Notes under the pieces: model-generated
Database searches by the model: none
Told to the model about the DNA's origin: nothing
Seen by the model: only the letters and a program-made list of their open reading frames with translations
Position numbers and translations under genes: made by a program
Source of the DNA: JBBDSJ01 sp040905025
GTDB lineage: Bacteria; Pseudomonadota; Gammaproteobacteria; Methylohalomonadales; Methylohalomonadaceae
Direction of reading: 5' to 3'
DNA: 16,342 nucleotides
NCBI GenBank assembly: GCA_040905025.1
Contig: JBBDSJ010000134.1
Span: 1 to 16,342, forward strand
Part shown: piece after piece, positions 7,433 to 13,971 of the stretch
Numbering within the stretch: position 1 is the first letter of the stretch
Layout of the letters: every line of letters begins with the position of its first letter

Positions 7433-9186
7433 ATGCGCGGCGCAAAGTCAGGATCGGTGATCTGCTGGTTGAGCAAAAACTCATTTCCCAGGAACAATTG
7501 AATGCAGCACTGGCCGATCAGAAAAAGACCGGCCATAAGCTTGGCCATGTACTGGTTGAGAACGGGTTTGTTGAAGAAAAGCAGATTCTGGATACCTTGT
7601 CGCAACAGCTGAGTATTCCATTCATAGATGTACTGCATTACAAGGTCAGTCCGGAAGTCGTGCGGCTGATCCCGGAGATTCAGGCGCGCCGGTTCCGGGC
7701 AATGGTGCTGGAAGATACCGCTGACGGCATTCTGGTGGGCATGGCTGATCCCACCAATATTTTTGCCTACGATGAATTATCCAGACTCCTGAAACGGCCT
7801 TTGAAACTGGCTGTGGTGCGCGAACGTGATTTGCTGCGCACCATGGACTCGGTTTACCGGCGTACTGAAGAAATCAGTGATTTTGCCGGTGAGTTAAGTG
7901 ATGAACTGGCTGAAGGTGATGTTGATCTTGCAGCGATGGTTTCCAGTGCCGATGTCGCCGATGCCCCCGTCGTGAAACTTCTCAGTTCATTATTCGAAGA
8001 TGCAATCCAGATCGGTGCATCAGATATCCATATTGAACCGGACGAAGAGGTTCTGCGCATCAGACAACGTGTTGACGGTGTGTTGCAGGAACATATTGTT
8101 GATGAAGTCCGTATCGCCCAGGCCTTGGTGCTGCGATTGAAATTAATTGCCAATCTTGATATTTCGGAAAAACGCTTGCCTCAGGATGGCCGTTTCAGCG
8201 TACGGGTGAAAGAACGCAATATCGATGTACGTATGTCGACCATGCCGGTAGCTTATGGTGAAGCGGTCGTGATGCGTTTGCTGGATCAAAGCAGCGGTGT
8301 ACTCAGCTTACCGGAGCTTGGTATGCCTGATGATATCCGTAAACGTTTTGAGCTGTTGGCGCAGCGGCCACATGGCATGATTCTGGTGACGGGTCCGACC
8401 GGTAGCGGTAAAACGACAACGCTTTACGCCACACTGAAATTACTGAACAAAGCTGAAAACAAGATTATTACTGTAGAAGATCCGGTTGAGTATCGCCTGG
8501 CACGTGTGAATCAGGTCCAGGTAAAGTCGGAAATTGGCCTCACATTTTCACGTGTATTGCGTTCTGTCTTGCGCCATGACCCCGATATTGTGCTGGTCGG
8601 TGAAATTCGTGATGAAGAAACCGCCGAGATTGCATTGCGTGCAGCCATGACCGGTCATATGGTGTTATCGACCCTGCATACCAATGATGCTATAAGCACG
8701 ATCAACCGCTTGCTGGACATGGGCATTAAAAGCTATCTGCTGGCTTCAGCCCTGCACGGGATCCTGGCGCAGCGGCTGGTACGCCGGGTATGTAACAGTT
8801 GCGCAAAACCCGATGAACTTGGTTTTCAGGCCCGCGCCTGGCTCAAGGCCTATGTGGGTGACGAAGCCCTGAATGAAAAGTATATGAAAGGTACCGGCTG
8901 TGGCTATTGCAATCATACCGGCTATGCCGGCCGAATCGGTGTGTATGAGTTTCTCGATATTGACCAGAAGCTCTCGGATATTCTTGGTCGCGGTGACAGC
9001 GTCGAGTTTGTCACTGCAGCGCGTAAAATTCCCGGTTATAAGCCACTGCATGAAGTTGCATTGAATTATGCCAAACAGGGTATGACTACCATGGACGAAG
9101 TATTGCGGATCGCGACTGATATTGAGGCGATTCTGAATTACGATGAAGATGAAACAATCCCGGAAATGCTGGCGGTGGAACCATGA
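7429..9186 (+). CDS. mshE: Pilus extension ATPase MshE with c-di-GMP-binding MshEN domain
   Basis: A 585-residue hexameric assembly ATPase of the PilB/GspE family that powers pilus extension. The N-terminal MshEN domain has two successive 24-residue c-di-GMP motifs, R8-Q31 and K37-Q60. They deviate from consensus at I9 (usually Leu), K17 (usually Gly) and K37 (usually Arg). The ATPase core has Walker A GPTGSGKT (322-329), the Asp-box region around 347-354, Walker B DIVLVGEIRDEE (386-397) and the His box LSTLHTND (413-420). A zinc site follows, CxxC at 455/458 and CxxC at 491/494. All catalytic motifs are intact. The start overlaps mshN by 4 nt. The partner MshG is usually encoded right after it, but here a 400-bp repeat block intervenes. 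Confidence 0.96.
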   Translation: MNARRKVRIGDLLVEQKLISQEQLNAALADQKKTGHKLGHVLVENGFVEEKQILDTLSQQLSIPFIDVLHYKVSPEVVRLIPEIQARRFRAMVLEDTADGILVGMADPTNIFAYDELSRLLKRPLKLAVVRERDLLRTMDSVYRRTEEISDFAGELSDELAEGDVDLAAMVSSADVADAPVVKLLSSLFEDAIQIGASDIHIEPDEEVLRIRQRVDGVLQEHIVDEVRIAQALVLRLKLIANLDISEKRLPQDGRFSVRVKERNIDVRMSTMPVAYGEAVVMRLLDQSSGVLSLPELGMPDDIRKRFELLAQRPHGMILVTGPTGSGKTTTLYATLKLLNKAENKIITVEDPVEYRLARVNQVQVKSEIGLTFSRVLRSVLRHDPDIVLVGEIRDEETAEIALRAAMTGHMVLSTLHTNDAISTINRLLDMGIKSYLLASALHGILAQRLVRRVCNSCAKPDELGFQARAWLKAYVGDEALNEKYMKGTGCGYCNHTGYAGRIGVYEFLDIDQKLSDILGRGDSVEFVTAARKIPGYKPLHEVALNYAKQGMTTMDEVLRIATDIEAILNYDEDETIPEMLAVEP

Positions 9187-9586
9187 TTTTAACGATTTGC
9201 TTGTAGGAGGCTGCCTGTAGGAGCCTGCCTGTAGGAGCCTGCTTCAGCAGGCGAAAGATATTTATCGGATTAATTCGCTGTAGTAGCCTGCCTGTAGGAG
9301 CTGTAGTAGCCTGCTTCAGGCGAAAGCGGGTTTAGAAATATTTATGGGATTAATTTGTTGTAGGAGCCTGCCTGTAGGAGCCTGCTTCAGCAGGCGAAAC
9401 TGGTCTGGCAATATTCGCCGGGTAAACCCGGCTCCTACAGGGCGACAAATATTCAATTACCCTCCCCCTTTCAGGGGGAGGGTTAGGGTGGGGGGTTTTG
9501 TAGGTGCTGAATTCATTCGGCGATTAGAATGCGTTAACGGGATTCCCTGGAAACCCGCTTTAGCAGGTTATAGATAACTGATCGAT
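9187..9586. repeat. REP-rich spacer between mshE and mshG
   Basis: This stretch holds no gene. Complete REP hairpins with stem GCCTGC-TTCA-GCAGGC lie at 9237-9252 and 9380-9395, each preceded by an extra partial head (GTAGGAGCCTGCC type). A copy at about 9302-9322 has lost part of its right arm. An oppositely oriented unit with stem GCCGGG/CCCGGC lies at 9417-9432, followed by CTCCTACAG. The AT-rich segment between units (around 9255-9285 and 9331-9358) is itself repeated, so a unit of roughly 75 bp was duplicated. Then come the hairpin with G-quadruplex potential (9460-9494) and a small degenerate dyad (9552-9569). Confidence 0.85.
9460..9494 (+). repeat. C/G-rich hairpin with G-quadruplex potential, copy 1
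   Basis: CCCTCCCCC (9460-9468) pairs perfectly with GGGGGAGGG (9474-9482) across TTTCA. The right arm continues as TTA-GGG-T-GGGGGG, giving four G-runs with loops of 1, 3 and 1 nt, a strong G-quadruplex pattern. A short T-run (GTTTT) follows, so partial termination between mshE and mshG is possible. Two further direct copies and one diverged inverted copy lie at 11495-11667. Confidence 0.8.
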
Positions 9587-10807
9587 ATGCCATATTTCAC
9601 ATATAAAGGTCGTAATCCGCGTGGCGAACTGGTGCAGGGCCGGCTCGAAGCCGCGGCTGTCGATGTCGTCGCTGCCCAGTTGATGAATACCGGCGTCACG
9701 CCGATCGATATTTTTGAATCAGACGAAGACCAGGCTGATAAGCGCAACATCATGGGCCGGGCATTTGCAAAACGGCCGGGACTGGATGATCTGATTTTAT
9801 TCAGTCGCCAGATGTTCATCTTAATGAAATCCGGTGTGCCGCTGACCCGGTCAATGCAGGGCCTGATTCAATCAACGCGCAACCCTTATATGGTTGATGC
9901 GCTGCGGGAGATACTCTCGGATATCGAATCAGGCCGCGAGCTGGGCAGCGCGCTGGCGCGGCATCCGGCAATATTTACTACCCTGTTTGTCAGTATGGTT
10001 CGTGTCGGCGAGAACACCGGCCGGCTGGATGAATCTTTTTTGAGAATTTCCGAATATCTGGAACTGGAAAAGCAAACCCGCAAGCATGTCAAGGCAGCCC
10101 TGCGTTATCCGACGTTTGTACTCGTTGCCATTATGATTGCTATCGGCGTTATTAATGTATTCGTGATTCCGGCGTTTGCCGATATGTTTGCGCGTGCTGA
10201 TGTCACCTTGCCATGGCAGACGCGACTCATCATGGCGACATCAGCATTCTTCGTTAATTTCTGGCCGGTTATGCTGGTGGGGGGCATTGCTGGTTTTTTT
10301 GGTTTCAAAGGGTATATCGCCACCGAAAATGGCCGCTACTGGTGGGACAAGACCAAACTGAAATTCCCCGGCGTCGGTGACATCATCAAGCGTGCGATTC
10401 TCGGCCGGTTTGCCCGCGCCTTTTCAATGGCCTTGAAATCCGGTGTGCCGCTGGTGCAGGCGCTGACGGTTGTCGCGCGCTCAGTGGACAATGATTTTAT
10501 CGGCGAGCATATTCTCGGTATGCGTAACGGCATTGAACGTGGCGAGTCGATGACCCGCACGGCGGCGATGACCGGCCAGTTTACACCACTGGTGTTGCAG
10601 ATGATGGCGGTCGGTGAAGAAACTGGCGAAGTCGATCGCCTGCTGGCGGAAGTGGCCGATTATTATGAACGCGAAGTGGATTATGACATCAAGAACATGA
10701 GTTCATTGATCGAGCCGGTGATGATTATCGCCATTGGTGTCATGGTGTTGATTCTGGCATTGGGCGTATTCCTGCCGATGTGGGATATGTCGCAGGTCTA
10801 TAGTTAA
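9587..10807 (+). CDS. mshG: MSHA platform protein MshG (PilC/GspF-like)
   Basis: A 406-residue polytopic inner-membrane platform protein that couples MshE to pilin insertion. It has the usual family length, the typical start MPYFTYKGRNPRGELVQG, and two type II secretion F domains (about 71-195 and 272-396). Each has the signature glycine-rich turn: GENTGRLD (141-148) and GEETGEVD (343-350). Membrane helices lie at about 174-195, 222-241 and 374-396. ATG 9587 fits the family start, but no clear Shine-Dalgarno sequence precedes it (the bases before it read ATAACTGATCGAT). Since the gene lies 400 bp from mshE behind palindromes, its expression may depend on read-through or on a promoter I cannot identify. 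Confidence 0.95.
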   Translation: MPYFTYKGRNPRGELVQGRLEAAAVDVVAAQLMNTGVTPIDIFESDEDQADKRNIMGRAFAKRPGLDDLILFSRQMFILMKSGVPLTRSMQGLIQSTRNPYMVDALREILSDIESGRELGSALARHPAIFTTLFVSMVRVGENTGRLDESFLRISEYLELEKQTRKHVKAALRYPTFVLVAIMIAIGVINVFVIPAFADMFARADVTLPWQTRLIMATSAFFVNFWPVMLVGGIAGFFGFKGYIATENGRYWWDKTKLKFPGVGDIIKRAILGRFARAFSMALKSGVPLVQALTVVARSVDNDFIGEHILGMRNGIERGESMTRTAAMTGQFTPLVLQMMAVGEETGEVDRLLAEVADYYEREVDYDIKNMSSLIEPVMIIAIGVMVLILALGVFLPMWDMSQVYS

Positions 10808-10815
10808 GGATTGAT

Positions 10816-11439
10816 ATGGACAGGCAATCATTATTTTCCCGTTGGACCGACTACCGCCTTTCCAGGCTGGAGCTGGTCTTTGCACTGATTATTCTGCTTG
10901 TGCTCATTAGTATTTTTATGAATCGCATGATCATCATGCTGGCGCAGGCTGAACGCTCCATGATCGAGAATTCGATTGTCAACCTCAACAGCGCGCTGCA
11001 CGTGCAGGGCTTGTATCTGAATATGTCAGCTGGATCAGAAGTCGTGACGATTATGGAACACGCCAACCCCGTTGACATACTGATGCAACAGCCAGCATGG
11101 GATTTTGATGATCCTGATTTAGGCCCGGAAGCCCAAAGAACACTGGTTGAATCGCGTATGGTGCGACCATTGCCGAACTATGCCGGTGAGTTATCTGCCG
11201 GGGAAGGGCAGTGGCTGGAGCCGGGCAGCTGGTATTTCGATACAGATACCAGCGCACTGGTTTACCTGGTGCGTAACAGCGAAGTATTTCGCAGTGAGCT
11301 GGATAGCCCGGCGCGGCTGCGTTTCCGGCTGGAGCTGGATTATACGGATATGGATGGTGATGGTGAGTTTTCACCAGCAGTGGACAGACTCAACAGCCTC
11401 GGCTTGCAACCGTTGGATGAATACCAATGGTTATTTTGA
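10816..11439 (+). CDS. mshF: MshF-like protein with an EF-hand-like loop
   Basis: A 207-residue bitopic protein encoded directly after mshG, where mshF lies in Vibrio. ATG 10816 has AAGGA 5 nt upstream. The N-terminus reads RLSRLELVFALIILLVLIS (residues 14-32), a pilin-like hydrophobic helix with a Glu in the right neighbourhood but no Gly before a cleavage point, so prepilin peptidase is unlikely to process it. Residues 40-70 are helical and the rest appears globular and periplasmic. D178-x-D180-G-D182-G-E-F resembles an EF-hand or dockerin-type calcium loop. The family assignment rests on position and general layout; I could not confirm it by sequence. The protein may be somewhat longer than the Vibrio MshF, from memory. 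Confidence 0.7.
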   Translation: MDRQSLFSRWTDYRLSRLELVFALIILLVLISIFMNRMIIMLAQAERSMIENSIVNLNSALHVQGLYLNMSAGSEVVTIMEHANPVDILMQQPAWDFDDPDLGPEAQRTLVESRMVRPLPNYAGELSAGEGQWLEPGSWYFDTDTSALVYLVRNSEVFRSELDSPARLRFRLELDYTDMDGDGEFSPAVDRLNSLGLQPLDEYQWLF

Positions 11440-11690
11440 TTATGTCTAAAGATATAAATGCAGTCATTGCAAATTAACGAAGCAATCTTAACTTCCCTCC
11501 CCCTTCCAGGGGGAGGGTCAGGGTGGGGGTTTTCATTGCATGCTTGTTGCCCCTCCCCCTAAACCCCTCACTGAAAGGAGGGGGAATGCGTTTTATGCAG
11601 TTAGTTGGTTTCGGCGATGGATTTTTTTAATCTTCCTCCCCTTTCAGGGGGAGGGCCAGGGTGGGGGTTTCATTTTCTAAAATTGGTATT
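11440..11690. repeat. Spacer with C/G-rich hairpin and G-quadruplex repeats
   Basis: There is no gene here. Direct copy 2 has CCCTCCCCC (11495-11503) paired with GGGGGAGGG (11509-11517), then TCA-GGG-T-GGGGG to 11529. A diverged copy in the opposite orientation occupies about 11550-11585. Direct copy 3 has the left arm starting near 11635 and G-runs at 11647-11651, 11653-11655, 11659-11661 and 11663-11667. Copy 3 ends 23 nt before the next gene's ATG. The same element occurs after mshE. Hairpin and G-quadruplex are alternative folds of the same bases. Confidence 0.8.
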
Positions 11691-12299
11691 ATGAGCAATT
11701 ACAGCGCACAACTCTATGGCATCCTCTCTGCCAGCCTGTTCTGGCTGGCGCTGCTGACGTTTATCGTCGGTTTATTGATGTTGCTGGTGCCAGGCTGGTT
11801 GTTACGTGTCAGTGAGCGAATGAATCTCTGGATTGATACCTCGATCTGGTTCAAAAAGCTGGATGAACAACGCCGTTTTGAGCGGCTGTTTTACCGGCAC
11901 CATATTATTATGGGCAGCCTCATTGTTGTTGGATCGCTGTACAGCCTGTGGTTTCTCTGGCGCCTCTATGGTGGTGATGAATTGAGGTTGTTAGTGGATA
12001 TTGAAAACTGGCTGCTGGAGGAGATACTCAATACCACACTGTCGATGCTGCTTGTTATAGGCAACATTTTTGCACTGCTGACCGGACTCATTGTGGTGTT
12101 GCGTCCCAGTCTTATTAAGGGCCTGGAAGCCTGGAGTAATCGCTGGGTCGAAAGTGACAGGGTGTTCAGGACTCTGGACAAGCAGCTGGATCTGGCCGAG
12201 CAGATTATCCCGGGGCATCCGCGTTTGTTCGGTCTGCTGGTCGTGCTGGGCAGCCTGTATATTATGTCAAATACGGTAATTTCGGCCTTTCCGGCCTGA
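11691..12299 (+). CDS. Membrane protein with internal tandem duplication, function unknown
   Basis: A 202-residue inner-membrane protein that I do not recognise. It consists of two homologous halves, about 24-84 and 129-190, offset by 105-106 residues. Shared positions include G27/G132, P34/P139, N45/N150, W47/W152, LD at 57-58/162-163, Q60/Q165, H71/H176 and GSLY at 81-84/187-190. Each half has a hydrophobic helix, a charged amphipathic segment (WIDTSIWFKKLDEQ; WVESDRVFRTLDKQ), then a second hydrophobic helix, giving about four membrane spans. A GTG at 11661 is in frame but lies in the upstream repeat, so ATG 11691 is chosen; no strong ribosome binding site is visible. Its place between the mshF-like gene and mshA, where mshB would sit in Vibrio, suggests a pilus-related role, but this is context only. 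Confidence 0.75.
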   Translation: MSNYSAQLYGILSASLFWLALLTFIVGLLMLLVPGWLLRVSERMNLWIDTSIWFKKLDEQRRFERLFYRHHIIMGSLIVVGSLYSLWFLWRLYGGDELRLLVDIENWLLEEILNTTLSMLLVIGNIFALLTGLIVVLRPSLIKGLEAWSNRWVESDRVFRTLDKQLDLAEQIIPGHPRLFGLLVVLGSLYIMSNTVISAFPA

Positions 12300-12314
12300 T
12301 ATTTGTCCTGAATA

Positions 12315-12330
12315 TGTGACTTTAATCACG
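12315..12330 (+). promoter_or_regulatory. CRP-like site upstream of mshA
   Basis: TGTGA-CTTTAA-TCACG matches the CRP half-sites TGTGA-N6-TCACA at nine of ten positions. It lies 15 nt after the preceding gene and about 190 nt before mshA. TAGACT (12350-12355) is a possible -10 hexamer about where a CRP-overlapped promoter would place it, but it matches only four of six positions and no clear -35 is seen. It could instead bind an FNR- or Vfr-type regulator of the same fold. Confidence 0.45.
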
Positions 12331-12355
12331 TTTAGTTGTCTGTATTAGGTAGACT

Positions 12356-12518
12356 ATGCGTTCACTAATTTGTAAGGGCCATTCGGAATGGCCTGTTCAG
12401 ATAATCTGTCCGGAGATCAAGGATGCTCCCAATGCTGCTGCGGCAGGGTTGAGTCAGGCAGGTTTTTTCGGGGCTGCGGCCTCATTTGTTAAATGAAGTT
12501 ATACAGGAGGAGTTCTCC
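12356..12518 (+). promoter_or_regulatory. Probable mshA leader with hairpin
   Basis: Between the candidate promoter and mshA lie about 160 nt without a gene. GGCCATTCGGAATGGCC (12377-12393) is a near-perfect dyad folding as a 7-bp stem with a CGG loop. A small CTGC/GCAG hairpin occurs near 12437-12448. GTTTTTTCGGGG lies around 12463-12474. The leader ends in a strong AGGAGGAG ribosome binding site (12505-12512). I looked for a c-di-GMP riboswitch core (GEMM-I) and did not find it. Confidence 0.4.
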
Positions 12519-12863
12519 ATGAAAACGCAACAAGGGGGTTTTACCCTGATTGAACTGGTGGTAGTCATCGTTATTCTCGGCATTCTGGCCGCCGTGGCAA
12601 CGCCACGTTTTTCAGCTCTGACTGGCGATGCAGAAACTGCAACAGCAGAAGGTGCATTAGGTGCATTTGCATCACAGGCAGTTATATTACTTGCTGAATT
12701 TGATGGTGTTGAGCAGTCGGCTACAGATGTGGAAGCTGCGCTTATATATGATACTGTTACCATAAGTTTTGGTGGCGAGTGTGCTACTGGTATCACAGCA
12801 ACAGTTGGTGGTACGACAGTAACGGGGCCATCTTTGACTGGTCTATGTACAGGCAGTCTGTAA
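12519..12863 (+). CDS. mshA: Major MSHA pilin MshA
   Basis: A 114-residue type IV prepilin. The short leader MKTQQGG is cut after Gly7 by prepilin peptidase, giving a mature 107-residue pilin beginning FTLIELVVVIVILGILAAVATPRF, with Glu at mature position 5 (E12). The globular part is small, with two cysteines (C88, C110) near the end that probably form the D-region disulfide loop. It is clearly shorter than the roughly 170-residue pilins known from Vibrio. A strong AGGAGG ribosome binding site (12505-12510) supports ATG 12519 over an in-frame upstream start at 12486. A promoter candidate upstream and a strong terminator 38 nt downstream suggest an abundant monocistronic transcript. Part of its 3' half (12661-12840) is about 46% GC, lower than stretches of mshG. 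Confidence 0.88.
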   Translation: MKTQQGGFTLIELVVVIVILGILAAVATPRFSALTGDAETATAEGALGAFASQAVILLAEFDGVEQSATDVEAALIYDTVTISFGGECATGITATVGGTTVTGPSLTGLCTGSL

Positions 12864-12900
12864 TCTTGGTTCTCTATCAGAGTTAGCTGTAATTACTAAA

Positions 12901-12926
12901 GAGGGCCGCAAGGCCCTCCTTTTTAT
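12901..12926 (+). terminator. Intrinsic terminator after mshA
   Basis: GAGGGCC-GCAA-GGCCCTC is a perfect 7-bp GC-rich stem with a GNRA-type tetraloop (12901-12918), followed by CTTTTTAT. It lies 38 nt past the mshA stop. It should end most mshA transcripts and so set the pilin to minor-pilin ratio, with the minor pilin genes reached by read-through or their own promoter. A TAATAT at 12960-12965 could be a weak -10 for mshC but has no good -35. Confidence 0.92.
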
Positions 12927-12997
12927 CTTTCATGTCGAGATTTCAGAAAAAGTGTGCGCTAATATTGGCGTGGGCCAACTGATTGGAGCCGTTTAAC

Positions 12998-13441
12998 GTG
13001 GCTAGGGGATTTACGCTGATAGAACTGGTGATTACCTTACTTGTCGTTGGCATACTGGCGGCAATTGCAGTGCCACGTCTTGATGTAACTGTTTTTCGTG
13101 AACGCGGTTTTGTCCAGCAGTCGCTGGCAGCTATCCGTTACGCACAAAAACAGGCGATTGGCAGTGGTTGTCATGTAGAAGTTAATATTACCTCGGCCGG
13201 CTGTAATCTGACCTGGACTGGCGTGCCCGCTGCATTGGGTTGTCCCACCTCAAACATTACCAATCCAATCACCAGTAATACCAATTTTTGTCTCGATGCT
13301 GATGCAGCACCTGGCAGTACTTTCCCGGGCACATTCACTTTTGACAATATCGGCCGCCCCAGCGGTGGCGATAAGACCTTCAATCTGGGTGGTCGGATTT
13401 TGCAGGTTGAAGCCGAGACCGGTTATGCGCGTGAATTATAG
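12998..13441 (+). CDS. mshC: Minor pilin MshC (GspH/FimT-like)
   Basis: A 147-residue prepilin of the GspH type. From GTG 12998 the leader is MARG, cut before FTLIELVITLLVVGILAAIAVPR, with Glu at mature position 5. The start has GGAG at 12985-12988 with 9-nt spacing. A TTG at 12983 would add five residues (leader MEPFNVARG) but has a poor ribosome binding site, so the shorter form is preferred with some doubt. Four cysteines (C58, C69, C82, C98) could form two disulfides. The FTFDNIGRPSGG segment near the C-terminal third is typical of GspH/FimT/MshC. It is the first gene after the mshA terminator. The probable role is in the tip or priming minor-pilin complex with MshD, MshO and MshP. Confidence 0.85.
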   Translation: MARGFTLIELVITLLVVGILAAIAVPRLDVTVFRERGFVQQSLAAIRYAQKQAIGSGCHVEVNITSAGCNLTWTGVPAALGCPTSNITNPITSNTNFCLDADAAPGSTFPGTFTFDNIGRPSGGDKTFNLGGRILQVEAETGYAREL

Positions 13442-13463
13442 ACGCTTGCTTGCAGGGTTCTTT

Positions 13464-13940
13464 GTAGGAGCCTGCTTCAGCAGGCGAATTGTTGATGATT
13501 ATTCGCCGGGCAAGCCCGGCTCCTACAGGGCGAACAATGGCCCGAACATGCGCCGGATGAACCCGGCTGCTACGGGTGGCGTTATCGTGTGGCGTTATCT
13601 TGATCGTGTGGCGTTATTTTGTAGGAGCCTGCTTCAGCAGGCGAATGTTGATGATTATTCGCCGGGCAAGCCCGGCTCCTACCGGGCGAACAATGGCCCG
13701 AACATGCGCCGGATGAACCCGGCTGCTACGGGTGGCGTNNNNNNNNNNNNNNNNNNNNNNNNNNNNNNNNNNNNNNNNNNNNNNNNNNNNNNNNNNNNNN
13801 NNNNNNNNNNNNNNNNNNNNNNNNNNNNNNNNNNNNNNCTTGATCGTGTGGCGTTATTTTGTAGGAGCCTGCTTCAGCAGGCGAATGTTGATGGCTATTC
13901 GCCTGGCAAGCCCGGCTCCTACAGGGCGAAGCAATCTTGA
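13464..13940. repeat. Tandem REP-pair units between mshC and mshD, interrupted by a gap
   Basis: A unit of about 157 bp starts at 13464 and repeats at 13621; a third copy resumes past the gap, its REP head at 13861. Each unit has a forward REP (GTAGGAG, stem GCCTGC-TTCA-GCAGGC), a facing REP (stem around GCCGGGCAAGCCCGGC, then TCCTAC), a degenerate third REP-like segment (for example near 13550-13575), and a GTGGCGTTAT-type linker. Units 1 and 2 are almost identical, differing by a few bases. About 16 bp of the unit is missing around the gap if only one copy was lost. No coding region is supported here. Confidence 0.85.
13739..13838. other. Assembly gap of 100 Ns
   Basis: Exactly 100 unresolved bases lie inside the tandem REP block. 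The flanks match positions of the first unit that are only about 16 bp apart, so the Ns are probably a conventional placeholder. The true interval could be about 16 bp or that plus any number of extra ~157-bp units. Reading frames that run through these bases are not real. Confidence 0.95.
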
Positions 13941-13971
13941 TGGAACATTACGGAAAAACAATTCAATAACC

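Noticed and set aside
9344..9577. Open frame of 77 codons in the mshE-mshG spacer
   Set aside because: It reads through REP and G-rich repeats, has no ribosome binding site and gives a repeat-derived peptide.
11661..11690. GTG 11661 as start of the duplicated membrane protein
   Set aside because: It lies within the third G-rich repeat copy; ATG 11691 gives a sensible N-terminus.
12356..12518. c-di-GMP riboswitch ahead of mshA
   Set aside because: The leader is structured but lacks the GEMM-I core elements I would expect; no confident riboswitch match is visible.
13296..13940. Open frame running from inside mshC through the Ns
   Set aside because: It is in another frame of mshC, then REP sequence, and stays open only because of the 100 Ns. 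The mshD frame extended back to 13732 is rejected for the same reason; ATG 13972 is the real start.
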